Source of the DNA: Prorocentrum cordatum
Lineage: Eukaryota; Sar; Dinophyceae; Prorocentrales; Prorocentraceae
DNA: 64,000 bases
Direction: 5' to 3'
Assembly (NCBI GenBank): GCA_963575745.1
Contig: CAUYUJ010019881.1
Location: 43,501-107,500 of the forward strand
Shown: piece after piece, positions 28,990 to 38,605 of the stretch
How positions within the stretch are numbered: position 1 is the first letter of the stretch
Layout of the letters: each line of letters opens with the position of its first letter
The notes under the pieces: model-generated
Told to the model about the DNA's origin: nothing
Seen by the model: the letters and a program-made list of their open reading frames with translations, nothing else
Databases searched by the model: none
Program-made: the position numbers and the translations under genes

Positions 28990-31185
28990 AAACGCCCGCG
29001 CTCGCGCGCTCGGCGCTCGCCGAAGGATGCCCGCGGACCAGCTCTGGAGTAGCCTGGTGGAGCGCGTCGGCCGTCATCGGGCCAGTCTGCTCAGAATGGC
29101 GCCACTTGCAGTGCACCCGGCGGCCCGCACCGCGGAAAGCAGGACGGTGTCCGCGGGCATGTTCGCCACCGGCCGGTCCATCAGCAGGAAGGCTGCCAGG
29201 CTGTCCGCCGCCGACGGGATCGCTCGCCGGCGCCACGCGAACGTGTGCACGACGGGGCTGCGCGCGTAGTGCTCGATGGAGTCCTCCAACATGCACCCGA
29301 AGATGCCTCTGCGCCGCTGTTGACACCGACGGCCGGTGCAGCATCCGTTGAACCACGTCCGCAGCAATGCGGCGCGGACGCAAGGAGGAGCCGCAGTCCG
29401 CAACCTCTCGAGGACCCCCTGCGCCCGCGAAGTGCGGCGACGCGGGAATAGGCTCAAAGACCACCGTTCCAGACGTCTCCGCCATAAGCGCCCCGGCACT
29501 GCCGCCGGGAGCTCTTGCAAAATATCCAGGCCAAGCCCGTGCGTTGCCAGCCGGCTTTGCAGCTCTCCTCCCGCTCCTCCGCGTCCACTGGTGCGTCCGC
29601 GGCGCCGAGGATCCTGGTCCGTGCGCGGGAGGCCCTCCATCCTAGTCGTTCAAGGTGGTCGGCGGCGGCCTCCAGGTGCAAGACGGCCACGTTCGCGAAC
29701 CACTGGTGCCAGACAGCCCTCCGGCACAGGAACTCTGGCGCGGCCATGGCCTCGCGCAGGGCGCGGGCACGAAGTGCCACCTGCAGGCCTCCATGGCGAC
29801 GCGCTTCGTGGACAACCACGCGGAAGCGGGCGGCAGGGGAGAGGTGGTCGACGTCCGTGAGACCGCCTGCAAATCCCATCGGCCTCGGGTCGCGGAGAAC
29901 CTCTGGGGACAACCATCCGCGTCCCAGGGAAGAAACGCGCGAGAGCTTGGCGCTCGGTCGCACGCCACGCCTCGGGAGGAGGGAGGAGCTGCGCCACGAA
30001 GCCGAGGACGGACACCATGTACACGCGCGCGGCGATGAGCGTCAGCCGCTCCAGTGGGTAGGTCCTGGTGGAGGCTCTGCGTGGCGAGGGCCAGGTCGTC
30101 CGCGCATGCCCGTGGAACTGCTGAAGGGAGTGGCCGTTGAAGGCGTCGAAGAAGGAGGTCAACAACGATGGCGAAGAGGAGCGGGGAGAGAGGGCAGCCT
30201 TGCCGCACTCCCGCCGACAGGCCGAGGCCCGCGAACCGCTGGCCCGCGACGACGATCTGGCAGACGCTGTCCCGGTAGAGGCCCGACACGAAGCGGAGGA
30301 TACGCGACCGGATGCCAATCCACGTCAGGAGCTCCAGTATGAAACTCTGGTCGATCGACGGGAACGCCGCGCGAAAGTCGAAGAAGACGCGTACTGCAAC
30401 CTCCGGACTGAGCGCGGCCATCCTCATCTCCGTGTCGATGTCGAGGACCTTGGCCAAGAAGGAGCGGCTGCCAATAAATCCACGGTGGACCTCCGACACC
30501 CACTCGGAGAAGATCTCCTCCAGCCGGAAGCGCGCGGCGTTCACCAGAATCCTGTTGTTGCGAAGTTCACGACGTTGATTGGCCTGACTTGGTCGGCGTC
30601 GACAAAATTGCCGACCTCCTCGTCGTAACCCGACGCCTTCTTCGGCAGAAGGTGCAGTAGGGAGTAATGAAGTCCGGGAGGTGGCGGCGCTGCAACTCCT
30701 CCCCCGCGGGGCCCGCCAGCCCGACGAAGGCCTCGCTGAGAATGTCGATGGCCAGGTCCCCCAACTGCTGATACGCCTCGGCAGGGATGCCGTCAGGGCC
30801 TGGGGAGGAGCCCCTCTGAGGAGATGATGGTCTTCCGGTTGTCCTCCCGGCGCACATGCCAGCGGGCCGAATCCGCGGGGGGCAGGGTCGCGGCGACGCT
30901 GGCGGGGAGGTCCTCCCCGAACCAGCGGCGCAAGGCTGCGTCAGTCGGCCCCGCCTGGAAAACCTGTTGCCAATGGGCACGGAAATCCGCGGTCGCGTGT
31001 GCAAGTTGCAGCGAGCAGCATCGCGAGTGGCCTGCACGAACTTGCCCCGTCCGGGAGACAACCGGGAAAGCAATCGGAAATTGGCCGCGCGCCTGCGCCG
31101 CCGCGCCAACTCGGTTATGACGGCCTGCTCGTCGCGCATGCGCGTGAGCTCGTCGACCGCGTGGGAGCGGGCTCATTCCCACCAG
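28990..31185 (-). pseudogene. LINE reverse transcriptase ORF, multiply frameshifted
   Basis: Ordered LINE motifs across several frames: DFRAHWQQVFQAGPTDAALR and SSPGPDGIPAEAYQQLG (RT entry, about 31060-30770). Then an intact 300-codon frame from 30544 with FFDFRAAFPSIDQSF (Asp of motif A), AGVRQGCPLSPLLFAIVVD (motif B) and ACADDLALAT (ADD, catalytic pair). Then EVLRDPRPMGFAGGLTDVDH, RTWFNGCCTGRRCQQ, GIFGCMLEDSIEHYARSP (remnant of the C-terminal zinc knuckle) and VHCKWRHSEQT near 29115. At least five frameshifts. No tail or target duplication identified. Confidence 0.82.
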
Positions 31186-31343
31186 CCCTTTAGGCGTCGG
31201 TGGTTTAACGAGTTTCCTCTTCCACCCCTCCTTCTTCCCCTTCGGGGAGGGGTTTACCCCTCCCCCTACCCCCTCCCCACTGACCTGGACAGGAGGGGCG
31301 GGGAGCGGTCAGAGCGTCCAAAACGGCCTCGCCGAGGAAGCCC

Positions 31344-31604
31344 AAATCATTGATTTTACTAAGGTTTTGGCCCCATTTTGGCCTTCTCAGGGGGCAACGC
31401 TAATTAAGGCTCCCCTCTTCTTTGAAGCCAAAATCATTGATTTTGCTAAGGTTTTGGCCCCATTTTGGCCTTCTGAGGGGGCAGTGCTAATTAAAGCTCC
31501 CCTCTTCTTTGAAGCCAAAATCATTGATGTTACTAAGGTTTTGGCACCATTTTGGCCTTCTGAGGGGGCAGCGCTAATTAAAGCTCCCCTCTTCTTTGAT
31601 CGAT
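31344..31604 (+). repeat. 87-bp tandem repeat, three copies
   Basis: AAATCATTGATTTTACTAAG, GTTTTGGCCCCATTTTGG, GGGGGCAACGCTAATTAA and GCTCCCCTCTTCTTTGAAG recur at 31344, 31431 and 31518. The period is divisible by 3, so frames stay open on both strands; coding is not supported. Confidence 0.92.
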
Positions 31605-31770
31605 TTCCTCCAAGATGGCCCCAAGAAGCGCCCAGGAGGCACCAAGAGGCCCCAAGATGGCCCCAAGATGGCCCCAAGAGGCCCCCAGGAGGCCCCCAAG
31701 AGGATCCCAAACGGCCCAAAGAGGCCCCCCCGAGGCACCCAAGACGCCGAAAAGCCCCTCAGGACGACCC
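31605..31770. repeat. CCCAAGAGGC/CCCAAGATGG periodic block
   Basis: About 12 degenerate 10-12-bp words (GGCCCCAAGATGGCCCCAAG), same family as 43270-44490 and 60500-61090. It directly adjoins the 87-bp repeats. Confidence 0.85.
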
Positions 31771-32989
31771 TCTACTCGCCTGGGCGTCGTTTCTGGACGG
31801 GCTGGTGGGGATACGCGAAGCGTCTAGAATTCCACTGCGTGGGCCCGGACCAGAAGCAGACCGCGACCTGCTGCCAGCGCGGGGTCGTAGAGGTTCGGGA
31901 CCAAGGAGCATAAATGCGGGTAGCCCTCGACATAATCCCTCCTCCGCCTCCTCCGCTACCTACTCAGACTTGCTAGCACTCCGAGCACTCCTGCTGCTCA
32001 ATTACCTCCAATTCCTCCTCCCTCTTCTCCCACTTATCTTCTTCCTTATCCTCCTTCCTCCTCCCTTCCCTCCTCCATGTCCGACTCCCTCCCCTGCTTC
32101 TGTTTCTCCTCCTCCTCCTTTTCTTCCTTCTCCTCCTCCTCCTTCTCTAGCCCGTGGCGCCCGCGGACTTGGCGAACCTGACGGCACTACGGGGGCCACC
32201 CTACCTGCAGCAAGGCATTCCTGGTCCTCCCCATCCGCCCTGGGATCCCCTTCCTGTGGAAGCCTGGCCCAAGTCCCGGTGGCGCCAGCGACGCACGACG
32301 CAAGGCATCTCCTCCATCTCAAACTCCGTCCCCATCCCTCCTTCCTCCTCGTGCTCCCCCTTCTCTCACCTTCGCCCACTCCTCCTCCTACTCTTCCCTC
32401 CCCGCCCCCAGTGACGTCACTGCACCAATCTTGCAGACGTGCTGCAGCGGATTTCTGCCTGGTTCTATTGCAAAAACCCGAAACGGCGAGCGGAAAACTA
32501 AGTGAATTTCACGTGGATCGTTTGTTAATCTTCATTCCTGGCAAAAAGAAATCCGCACGAAATTCACTTCGAAATCTGGAACGGACTCTCCGGGTCCATC
32601 CTATTGTTGAAATCCGAACGAAATCCGCTCTGCGATGTTGGCGCCATGACCAGTGCAAACCCATCCTTCCCACAACTTCTTGTTGTACGCCTGGTCGATG
32701 AACCACTTCTTTTCGTTTTGGTGGCTGTCCTGAGCCGGGGCGGGCGGGGAGACTCACCCACTCGTGGAACCCTCGGGCAGCCCTGAGGAATCCACCCCTC
32801 CCAACCCTCCCAATCCTAAAACCCTCTCAATCCTTCTCATGGACGTCTTTGGAACATTTGCCCCCTCTTGGGCCTCCAAAAGTCCCGGGAGAGAAACCTG
32901 ACCGGACAAGAATGGGAAGCGTCGCTTTTGTCGACGAGGTATGTGAAGCATGCTCTTTTGTTGGCCAGCCGCGCAGATGTGTTGTGGCG
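31771..32989. other. Intergenic, no gene seen
   Basis: 31940-32150 and 32330-32410 are CTC-rich. 32500-32640 repeats GAAATCCG(C/A)ACGAAAT words. No coding motif. Confidence 0.45.
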
Positions 32990-33240
32990 TGCGTGCGTTT
33001 GCGCGTGCGCGTGCGTGCGTGGAATATGAGCATGTGTGTCCGTGCGTGGTGGTCTGCGACACTGCTGTGTTATGCCGTGCTGCTCTGCCGTGCTCGTGCG
33101 GTCGGCGTGAACGTCTGTTGCCTCTCTGTGTGTGCGTGTCTCTGTGTGTGTGTGTCTGTGTGTGCGTGTGCATGTGCGTGTGCGTGTGTCTGTGTGCGTG
33201 TGCCTCCGTATGAGCGTATACCTGCGGGTGCGGCTGTGTG
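32990..33240. repeat. (GT)n and TGCGTGCG tract
   Basis: TGTGTGCGTGTC and GTGCGTGTGCATG repeats between the 3' cassette of unit A and the flank. Confidence 0.85.
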
Positions 33241-33294
33241 AATAGATGTTCTATGTGTTCTGCCGTGCTCCTATGTGGTCTGCCGTGCTCCTGT
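33241..33294 (-). repeat. GGAGCACGGCAGA monomers, 3' of unit A
   Basis: Minus strand: two to three copies of ACATAGGAGCACGGCAGA directly after the TTTAAC tail of unit A, the same place where monomers occur after other units. Confidence 0.8.
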
Positions 33295-33329
33295 GTTAAA
33301 GTTAAAGTTAAAGACGGGGCCTTCAAGGC
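33295..33329 (-). other. Common 3' cassette and (TTTAAC)3 tail, unit A
   Basis: Minus strand GCCTTGAAGGCCCCGTC then TTTAACTTTAACTTTAAC. The first 11 bases form a palindrome (GCCTT G AAGGC). One of six near-identical copies; this one has three tail repeats. Confidence 0.9.
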
Positions 33330-33525
33330 ACAAGGAAAAAACAACCAGAACGCGGACACGGCCAGACGGGACAGCCGTTCCCGAAAGAAGCCGAGTCCCA
33401 AGCAGAGCGTGCCACGCGTGCCTACTCACCACGAGGAGCAACACCCGCGAGCGAAACGATGCTTATTCTTCACTCACTCACGGACGGCGGGCCGCGGTGC
33501 GCCAGACGGCGGCTGACCCTGCGGC

Positions 33526-34699
33526 TCACCCCTGGCCGCCGCTCGCCGTGCTGCTCGCGGCGGCCAACCTCCCCTCGGTGTCTCCGCGCATGCCGAGACG
33601 CTCAGCTCCCTTCGAAGCTGGCTGCTGCAGGGGCACGCTGGCATCCGCCACCTCCGCCGCCAGCACTGCCGCGGGAGCAGCTGGGCCTCTGCCTGCGCTG
33701 CTGGCTGCAGTCGAGGCACCGCCTGCAGACTCCGCCTTCATGTCGAACCACTCAAGGTAGCGCTCCTGGGCGTGCCCTGGCACTGGCCCTTGCGAACGCA
33801 GGGCGGGGATGCCCTCTCCCTTCACTCTCTGCTTGTCCGCTCGTGGCCTGCCTCCAGGATGGAGCCCTCGCGCCCACAGGCTGCGCTGGTTCCTGCCCGC
33901 CGTGCTCGTCTTGTCCCCTGGGCACCGCTCCTTCAGGCGAGGCTTGGCTCCTGCGCGGCTGCCCAGCACCTTGTAGGCCCCGCACCTGGAGCAGGCCACG
34001 ACCTCCTGGGCGTCTTCGCCTGCGCGGGCGTAGCAGAGCGTGTGCCCCAGGATGCTGAAAGCGACAGCAGCGGCCGAGATGGTAGTCGAGCTGCTCCCCG
34101 TCGAGCGGCTGCTCTGCAGGCATGGCCGCTTGGCGGGGGCGCCGATGCCGAGGGCCGCTCCAGCCAACGGAAGCACCTCGGCCGTAGCGGCCTGCGCCTG
34201 GCGTTGCTCGCCCGCAGGAAGGGGGCCCTTAGCAATCCTTGGTCGAGCCATCGAGGTACAGCTTGCCGTTGAGCCTGCCGTCAGCTGGCTTGCGACTCCT
34301 GCAGTTGCGCATCGCCCGGTGCATGTTGGAGACGTGGGCACCACGCACGTGCTGCTCCCTCGCGCCCAGCTCGATGCCTGGCCGCCCGAGCCGCCGCCCG
34401 ATGGCGTTCTCGAGAAACGGCCGAAGCAGGAGGGGGTTGCTGCTGAGCCTCCGCCTCTCATGGCGGTTGGGGGCCTGCCGAGCACCATGCCCATCCTTTA
34501 TGCTCAGCGCCTGAGGCCCGAGGAACATGGGCTCGAGCTCGTCACCGGGGTCCGCGACCTTGCACAGCTCTGACTCGAGGTACCAGCCGAACTGCTCCAG
34601 GGGCCGCACCACTGCTACGGTGGGCGAGGCACAGCGCCCCCCTGCGGCGCCACAAGCGCGCCTGGCTGCTGCCGCCTCCACCCCCCCCCCCCCCAACAC
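33526..34699 (-). pseudogene. Unit A RNase H remnant and C-terminal zinc ribbon
   Basis: The upstream frame has FGWYLESELCKVADPGDELE, PMFLGPQALSIKDG and GKLYLDGS, matching the 40685-39606 paralogue, where an RNase H core is clearer. After a shift the C-terminal part reads SILGHTLCYARAGEDAQEVV then ACSRCGAYKVLGSR, a CxxC knuckle followed by basic sequence and GIPALRSQGPVPGHAQERYL. The 3' end lies just before a GTGAGTGAGTG run. Confidence 0.65.
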
Positions 34700-34741
34700 A
34701 CATCCTGCGCGGCAGCTCGGCTGACTGCAGCAGGTCCGCCA

Positions 34742-35757
34742 TCACTGCCGTTGCCTCGAGATGCTCAAGTACTCCAACTTGGCCAACGAGGTCGCTCCAC
34801 TCGCTAGTGCCGAACTCGAGGGCCCGAACTCGTCCTCCTCACAGGCTGATGTGGTGGCTGCCTCCACATCGTCTAGGCAAAGCACCACCTGCCACAAATC
34901 CCTAGCCCCGCGCGAGGGCTGCCAGCGCCGCCTCCTGCCATCTGTGAGCCTCTGCAGCGCTACGTCGAGGGCCTGGCGCATGGCGTGGGCGGGGGCCGAG
35001 TGTCGGTGGCGGCACTCGTGCTTGACCGCCGCGCTGAGGGGCATGAGGACCGCAATGGGCCCTTCGGCCCGTCCCAGGTACCTGCGTAGGTCGCCGTCGT
35101 CGACGCCATGGATCCCCACCAAGGTGCACTCGACTACTTGGATCCACTGGCGAGCAGCCTCATTGGGGGCGCTCGGGTGGGAGCCCACCTCCCAGGACCA
35201 ACGGCAGGGCTCCACCTGCCTGCGAGTGCACTCCACGCGGCTGGGCACCTGGACGGCTCTATCTTCGCGGGGTCGGCGAGCTGCGGCGTCGCCATCAGGG
35301 AAACGAGCTGGGCGGACCAGCACCTGCGCCAAGGCATCTGGTCCCGCATCCTGAAGCCGCAGCCTTGCACTGGCGGGCCTCCTGCGCCCCTGCCCCCAGC
35401 TGCGTGGCCAGCAGGGCGAGCAGCCAAAAAGGCCAGGTTCGCTGCCTCGGCTGCCAGCTCCCGCTTGCAGGCCTGCGCCACCTGCGGCCACTCGCCGAGC
35501 GCGTTGCCATACCGCTCGGCTTGGCCGCGCTCCGCTGCGGCCTGGGGCTGCCAGGGGCCGCTGCTGCCTGCGAGGTTGCCGTCGTTGCCGTCGTCGCTGC
35601 TGATCTCGTCCACGGGGCAGGACTCTGCCCGCGGCGCTTGCGTGGGGGCCAAGGGGGGCCCAGCGAGCTGCGCTCGCACCGCCTCCATCTGGGCGCGGAT
35701 GGCTGCCCACGCGACCTCGAAGTTGCTGGAGGCCCGGGCCTCTGGCAGCTTGCCCAG
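34742..35757 (-). pseudogene. Unit A middle segment, unassigned
   Basis: Continues ORF1 homology (NFEVAWAAIRAQMEAVRAQL, SSGPWQPQAAAERGQAERYG, ACKRELAAEAANLAFLAAR; 35730-35440) as in the copy at 51205-51510. A frame shift then enters a roughly 200-codon stretch with QWIQVVECTLVGIHGVDDGD and RQALDVALQRLTDGRRRRW, ending at 34742. I recognise no domain in the second half. Confidence 0.5.
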
Positions 35758-36523
35758 CTATGTGGGGAGCCCTGGGACCTGGCTGGCTCCTGCCCACTCA
35801 GCTGCCCGCCGGCGCTCCCGCGCCTCCGCTTCCTCACGGGCGGCTTCCTCGAGGACCTGGAGCGCCCTGCTGGCCTCCTCCAGCGCGCCGCCCCGCTCCG
35901 CGAGCTCCTCCCGGGCCTTCTGGAGCTGGGCCTCCGCGAGGTCGCGCGCCGCCTGCTTCTGCTCCAGGTCCTGGCGGGCTGCGCGTAGCCGCTTCTCCGA
36001 CTTGCTGATGGCGTTGGCCTCTTGTGCAGCAGCGTCGACCGCGGCATGGTGGCGGCCTTCTGCTCCGCTGCTGCCTGCTGGGCCTTGGCCAGCTCTGCCC
36101 GCTTCGACTCCAGCTGGCTGGCCACGACGCTGGTGAAGCTGCCGTCCACGCCCTCGGGCGGCCCAGCCTGCAGCGCCTCCGGCTGCTCGACCGTCGCCTG
36201 CAGCCTCTCGACAGCCGTGACTCCACCGCCACTCGGCGCCCCACTGGCCGCAGACGCCGAGGTCTGCGACTTGGCGGATGCCGCTCGCGAGGCAGCGCTG
36301 CGGGCCTGCAGCTGGGCTTTGCGCCCCCTCGGCTGGTCCACCCAGCCGTCCTTGTCGGCCTTGGGCTTCCCCGCGGCGGGGCTGACCCCAGAGCCCAGGG
36401 CGGCGCTGCATACCCGCAGCTGAAGCAAGAGGCTCGCCAGTCCCAGTACCAACCTCCGCAGCTGCACATCCAGTACGGCCTGCTGAGCTTGCCACTGCTG
36501 CCGCCACGCGAGGAGCGCGCCAT
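35758..36523 (-). pseudogene. Unit A ORF1: zinc ribbon plus coiled coil, two frameshifts
   Basis: The ATG at 36523 opens MARSSRGGSSGKLSRPYWMC, completing a C-x-C ... C-x2-C ribbon (WMCSCGGWYWDW, SCFSCGYAAPPWAL) that resembles RanBP2-type zinc fingers. The frame then shifts into KADKDGWVDQPRGRKAQLQ, a Ser/Ala-rich linker and GGVTAVERLQATVEQPEAL. It shifts again into an Ala/Glu/Arg coiled coil (ISKSEKRLRAARQDLEQKQ through EEASRALQVLEEAAREEAEA), with a stop at 35758. It is paralogous to the intact ORF at 51513-52304. A nucleic-acid-binding ORF1 role is inferred. Confidence 0.7.
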
Positions 36524-36666
36524 GGCCCCAGGCGCACGGGCTGAGCGGTCGCGCCTCCGCGCTGCGAAAGCCAGGAGCAGAACAACAGAGTGCACTGGCC
36601 CAAAGCGAGGAGCCCCTCGTGCTCGGAACGCCGCGGACGACCCGCGGTCGTCGGGTGCTCCATGGC

Positions 36667-36688
36667 CTTGAGCCAAAATGGCTACGGA
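36667..36688 (-). other. Dinoflagellate spliced-leader relic (22/22)
   Basis: Minus strand matches the 22-nt dinoflagellate SL exon (core GTAGCCATTTTGGCTCAAG). It is not followed by a GT donor, so it is not an SL RNA gene. It sits at the 5' end of unit A, 143 bp before the zinc-ribbon ATG, as expected for a reverse-transcribed, trans-spliced mRNA. Confidence 0.95.
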
Positions 36689-36793
36689 CCGTGCTCCTGT
36701 GTTCTGCCGTGCTCCTGTGTGTTATGCCATGGTCCTGCTCTGCCGTGCTCCTATGTGTTATGCCGTGCTCCTGCGTCTGCCATGCTTCTGCGT
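36689..36793 (-). repeat. GGAGCACGGCAGAACACA monomers between units C and A
   Basis: About five or six degenerate 18-21-bp monomers between the tail of unit C and the SL of unit A. Confidence 0.88.
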
Positions 36794-36828
36794 GTTAAAG
36801 TTAAAATTAAAGACGGGGCCTTCAAGGC
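36794..36828 (-). other. Common 3' cassette and tail, unit C
   Basis: Minus strand GCCTTGAAGGCCCCGTC then TTTAATTTTAACTTTAAC. It ends the unit encoding the 35-residue-repeat protein. Confidence 0.9.
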
Positions 36829-37018
36829 GTAGGGGGGGGGGGAAGGAAAAGGGACCGAGGGGCCTCCAGGGGCGCTGAGCGCCACCCGAGACACGCCCTC
36901 CCGAGAGGGGCCGCCTAGGGCCGCCTCTCCCCGCGGGGGCCGCACTGGGCCTCCACCGCGGCCGCGCCGCAAGGCGAGAACAGATCTACATGCAGAATGC
37001 AACTGCCTGCCTCACGCA

Positions 37019-38560
37019 CTACTCTTGGGCCGCGTCGTGCCACGCGCGCGGGCCAAGAGACCATCGAGGAGCCGCGCGCGCTCCTCGGCATCTGGACAAC
37101 CTGCACTGCCGAGGTGGGCGCCGAAGGCGCGGGCCTCGGCCCAGTCCAGGGGCGACTCCACTCCCGACTTCGGCCCCTGGGCCGCACGCGCCACCGCCAC
37201 CACCGAGAAGTCGTCCAGGAACGAAACGAACCCGCACTCCGAGCCCGAGTGGCCCCTGAGCCTCTGCTGCTTCGGGGTGGGCTGGTCCGTCTCCAGCGCG
37301 CCCGTCGCGCAGCGCCGCTCCCTGCTCCGAGACGGGGGCGGCGGCAGCGGTCGGCGGCGCCAGCACCTGCTCCTCGAACGTCTCGCCCTTCTGCGTGAAG
37401 AGCGGCTCGATGAACGCATTCTCGCCGAGCACCTGGTCGACGCCCCCGTCGTCGCTGATGGCGCCCAGCACCGTCTCGCCCTTCTGCGTGCAGAGCGGCT
37501 CGATGAACGCGTACTCGCCGAGCCTCTGGTCCACGCCCACGTCGTCGCTGATGACGTCCAGCGCCGTCTCGCCCTTCTGCGTAAAGAGCGCCTCGATAGA
37601 CGCGTTCTCGCCGAGCACCTGGTCGACGCCCGCGTCGTTGCTGATGACGTCCAGCACCTGCTCCTCGAACACCTCGCCCTTCTGCGCGAAGAGCGGCTCG
37701 ACGAGCGCATCCTCGCGGAGCACCTGGTCGACGCCAACCTCGACGCGGATGATGTCCAGCACCTGCTCCTCGGACGTCTCGCCCTTCTGCGTGAAGAGCG
37801 GCTCGATGAACGCGTCCTCGCCGAGCACCTGGTCGACGCCCGCGTCGTTGCGGATGACGTCCATCGACTGCTCCTCGAGCGCCCCGCCCTCCTGCGTGAA
37901 GAGCGGCTCGATGAACGCATTAACGCCGAGCACCTGGTCGACGCCCACGTCGTCGCCGGTGACGTCCAGCACCTGCTCCTCGAACGTCTCGCCCTTCTGC
38001 GTGCAGGGCGACTCGATGAACACCTTCTTGCCGAGCACCTGGTCGACGGCCTTCTTCACCTCATCGATGCCCCTCTCACCAGGCACCTGGGCCACCTCGA
38101 GCGCTGCCAACAGGGCGGACTCCCGCGCCCTGGCTGCCACCTCGCCTGCGCAGCTGGGGGCAAAGGCGGGCGCCTCGGCACGCAGCAACGTGCTGTGGCC
38201 CGCGATGACGCACTCGAAGGCCTGCGCTTGCAACGGCAAGCCGTCAGGCAACTGCGGGGCGCCTCCTGCAGCCTCCAGGGGGGGCGCGTGCCGGGCGCGG
38301 TCGCCGAAGTGCAGCGCGCCCTCGATCTCCAGAAGCTCGTCGCGTGGCAACTGGAGGAGCCTGGCCGCTGCCAACGCCTCTCCCATGCTGGGGCAATGCG
38401 CCCCCAGCCGATCACGTAATCGCCGGCGTGCACGGGGCGAGGCTCGGAGCGCCTTGCCGCGCGACGCCAGCGCGGCGGCGCGAGACGCTCCGAGCTCCTG
38501 TCGAACTTCTCGGTGATTCTTCTGCAATGCTCCTATGTGTGTTTTTGAATGTTCTGGCAT
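37019..38560 (-). CDS. Unit C: intact ORF with seven 31/35-residue repeats, unknown function
   Basis: Open from an ATG at 38560 (alternative, perhaps better, ATG at 38386: MGEALAAARLLQLPRDEL) to the stop at 37019. An Ala/Glu-rich N-terminal region is followed by seven tandem repeats (38047-37349), consensus GVDQVLGENAFIEPLFTQKG plus ETFEEQVLDVIS. Copies 5 and 6 lack four residues (31 instead of 35), so indels are all multiples of three. The C-terminal 130 residues are Gly/Ala/Arg-rich. Antisense frames are also open, a by-product of the in-phase repeats. The strand was chosen from the SL and cassette orientation of the unit. It shares its 3' UTR type with unit D, not with the LINE units. No family recognised. 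Confidence 0.6.
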   Translation of the reverse strand: MPEHSKTHIGALQKNHREVRQELGASRAAALASRGKALRASPRARRRLRDRLGAHCPSMGEALAAARLLQLPRDELLEIEGALHFGDRARHAPPLEAAGGAPQLPDGLPLQAQAFECVIAGHSTLLRAEAPAFAPSCAGEVAARARESALLAALEVAQVPGERGIDEVKKAVDQVLGKKVFIESPCTQKGETFEEQVLDVTGDDVGVDQVLGVNAFIEPLFTQEGGALEEQSMDVIRNDAGVDQVLGEDAFIEPLFTQKGETSEEQVLDIIRVEVGVDQVLREDALVEPLFAQKGEVFEEQVLDVISNDAGVDQVLGENASIEALFTQKGETALDVISDDVGVDQRLGEYAFIEPLCTQKGETVLGAISDDGGVDQVLGENAFIEPLFTQKGETFEEQVLAPPTAAAAPVSEQGAALRDGRAGDGPAHPEAAEAQGPLGLGVRVRFVPGRLLGGGGGACGPGAEVGSGVAPGLGRGPRLRRPPRQCRLSRCRGARAAPRWSLGPRAWHDAAQE

Positions 38561-38570
38561 GCTCCAATGT
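38524..38570 (-). repeat. GGAGCATTGCAGA monomers between units E and C
   Basis: Two degenerate monomers (ACACATTGGAGCATGCCAGA, ACACATAGGAGCATTGCAGA) directly after the tail of unit E. No SL relic at the start of unit C. Confidence 0.75.
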
Positions 38571-38605
38571 GTTAAAGTTAAACTTAAAGACGAGGCCTTC
38601 AAGGC
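38571..38605 (-). other. Common 3' cassette and tail, unit E
   Basis: Minus strand GCCTTGAAGGCCTCGTC then TTTAAGTTTAACTTTAAC; one substitution in the cassette relative to the others. Confidence 0.9.

Larger units (their letters stand above)
33295..36688 (-). mobile_element. SL-tagged retro-unit A
   Basis: Begins with all 22 bases of the spliced leader (36667-36688) and ends with the common 3' cassette and (TTTAAC)3 tail (33295-33329). Between them lie a zinc-ribbon/coiled-coil ORF1, an unassigned segment, an RNase H-like remnant and a C-terminal zinc ribbon, all on the minus strand and broken by frameshifts. No RT domain is present, so it is an internally deleted or non-autonomous LINE derivative. 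Confidence 0.75.

Noticed and set aside
36667-36688. SL RNA gene
   Set aside because: The 22-mer is not followed by a GT splice donor or Sm-site sequence and lies at the start of an mRNA-like unit.
37025-38516. Long plus-strand ORFs opposite the 35-residue-repeat ORF
   Set aside because: Openness follows from in-phase repeats in GC-rich DNA; SL and cassette orientation of the cluster favours the minus strand.
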